Assembly: GCA_051746765.1 (NCBI GenBank)
Contig: JBNJFK010000131.1
Span: 1 to 6,548 of the forward strand
DNA: 6,548 nucleotides
Source: JBBEBE01 sp051746765
GTDB taxonomy: Bacteria > Bacteroidota > Rhodothermia > Balneolales > Balneolaceae
Direction of reading: 5' to 3'
Part shown: positions 5,844-6,548 of the stretch, in pieces
Layout: each line of letters begins with the position of its first letter
How positions within the stretch are numbered: position 1 is the first letter of the stretch
The notes under the pieces: generated by a model
Told to the model about the DNA's origin: nothing
The model's input: the letters and a program-made list of their open reading frames with translations, nothing else
The model's database searches: none
Made by a program: the position numbers and the translations under genes

Positions 5844-6105
5844 AGAAGAGGGGCAGGAATGGGGATGAGTCTCCCAACAACTTGATAATCAGGCATTATT
5901 TCCCTCTATTCCGAAAACATTCAAAATGAATCAAGAGAAAAATTGAATAACAACAATCAGATAGAGCCAGTTCTCTCAGCCCGAACCCGTCAACTACTTT
6001 CGCAGGCTTCGAGAGGAGACAAAGGGCCTTTTATTTTTACTACCTGTCTTACTTTTACAGAAACTAAGTTACACAGCGCGACTGACTAACTATCACAATT
6101 TACAT

Positions 6106-6548
6106 ATGCTTGCAATCCGAAGTCATTCCCGTTTTTTATTGGCAGCTCTATTCCTGTTAAGTTCTTGCGGAGGTGAAAAGTCCCGTCCGGAAGCAGATAG
6201 GCAGGAGTCTGATCCGTCACTGAATACAGGCGTTGAACGAACATTTCAGGATCTTGGCAATGCGGCATTGGACGGGCGTTTGGATGTGGTCCGGGAAGCT
6301 GTCGGCCAGGGGGTGGATCCGGATGGCACCGATCAGTTGGGCCGAACGCCCTTAATGTTTGCATCGTATAATGGTCATACCGACATCGTCCGATTTCTAA
6401 TAAGAGAAGGTGCAGACGTCCTGAAGCAGGATGATAAAGGGATGACCCCACTGATGTTTGCCGCCAGTGGTCCGTTTCCGGATACTGTCGAATTGCTTCT
6501 GGACAGAGGGGCAGAATTAAATATCACTGATCTTGGAGCAGGCTGGAC
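6106..6548 (+). CDS. Ankyrin-repeat lipoprotein, 5' part only (runs off right edge)
   Basis: The 147 visible residues begin at ATG 6106 and stay open to the right edge. A short lipoprotein signal peptide is clear: Arg/His-containing N-region, hydrophobic FLLAALFLL, and lipobox LSSC with Cys21 followed by Gly-Gly. After an acidic, polar linker (22-45) come ankyrin repeats: a degenerate first one (about 47-76, NAALDGRLDVVREAVGQGVD), a canonical second (78-110, GRTPLMFASYNGHTDIVRFL), and a third from 111 (GMTPLMFAAS...TVELLLDRGA). Ankyrin repeats bind proteins; with a lipid anchor the protein should act in the periplasm or on a membrane face, partner unknown. No Shine-Dalgarno is visible before the ATG (the leader is A/T-rich), unlike three other genes here. 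It is the first gene right of the tRNA/repeat region and could be native or part of an element. Confidence 0.88.
   Translation, partial: MLAIRSHSRFLLAALFLLSSCGGEKSRPEADRQESDPSLNTGVERTFQDLGNAALDGRLDVVREAVGQGVDPDGTDQLGRTPLMFASYNGHTDIVRFLIREGADVLKQDDKGMTPLMFAASGPFPDTVELLLDRGAELNITDLGAGW

Larger units (their letters stand above)
5539..6105. other. 567-bp A/T-rich intergenic stretch with no protein gene seen
   Basis: No frame on either strand gives a persuasive gene: the open frames are short and lack signal or RBS features. The stretch is visibly richer in A and T than the coding DNA to the left, with several A and T runs. It contains the four phased direct repeats (5681-5792), a CTTTCA/TGAAAG inverted repeat (5611-5625), a TTGAC-A-GTCAA palindrome overlapping a tandem octamer (5822-5843), and an ATTCA-AAA-TGAAT palindrome (5919-5931). 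The promoter of the ankyrin gene must lie in its right part, but I could not place it. Confidence 0.6.

Noticed and set aside
6086..6451. Minus-strand open frame of 121 codons
   Set aside because: It is antisense to the ankyrin lipoprotein, whose lipobox and repeats are unmistakable.

Overview
The window looks like chromosomal DNA from a Gram-negative bacterium. Four of the five protein genes begin with export signals: two lipoprotein-type signals with a cysteine, and two Sec-type signals. A fifth long N-terminus with a hydrophobic core also looks exported. One product resembles the LolA/LolB-type periplasmic fold, and another ends in a segment that looks like outer-membrane beta strands. Base composition is mixed, coding regions are acidic, and the ankyrin lipoprotein gene has no visible Shine-Dalgarno. 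My best guess is the Bacteroidota/Balneolota/Rhodothermota assemblage, possibly marine or halophilic, but nothing here fixes the taxon.

Layout, left to right. (1) 1-239, minus strand: 5' end of a lipoprotein-like gene that runs off the left edge. (2) 312-2090, plus strand, divergent from it: a secreted alkaline-phosphatase-superfamily phosphodiesterase/pyrophosphatase-like enzyme with an apparently complete di-metal site and an unusual beta-strand-rich C-terminal extension. (3) 5116-2125, minus strand, convergent with the enzyme: a two-gene operon. Its first gene encodes a secreted LolA-like acidic protein (5116-4265). After 25 bp comes a 704-residue membrane sensor histidine kinase with a periplasmic TPR array (4239-2125). 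(4) 5331-5406, plus strand: a tRNA with anticodon CAT. Its acceptor-stem pairs C4-G69 and C5-G68 mark it as tRNA-Ile2 (lysidine type) rather than tRNA-Met. (5) 5407-6105: about 700 bp with no protein gene. It holds a perfect 23-bp second copy of the tRNA 3' end, two mutually exclusive hairpins abutting that copy, four phased 10-bp direct repeats and other small symmetric elements. (6) 6106 to the right edge, plus strand: 5' part of an ankyrin-repeat lipoprotein gene.

How the parts may work together. The secreted LolA-like protein and the TPR histidine kinase are almost certainly co-transcribed, so the first may help present an envelope signal to the second. No response regulator lies in the window. 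The tRNA with its duplicated 3' end and downstream phased repeats is the most unusual part. It has the arrangement of a tyrosine-integrase attachment region (core plus possible arm sites), either a scar or one edge of an element continuing to the right. No integrase is visible, so this remains a hypothesis.
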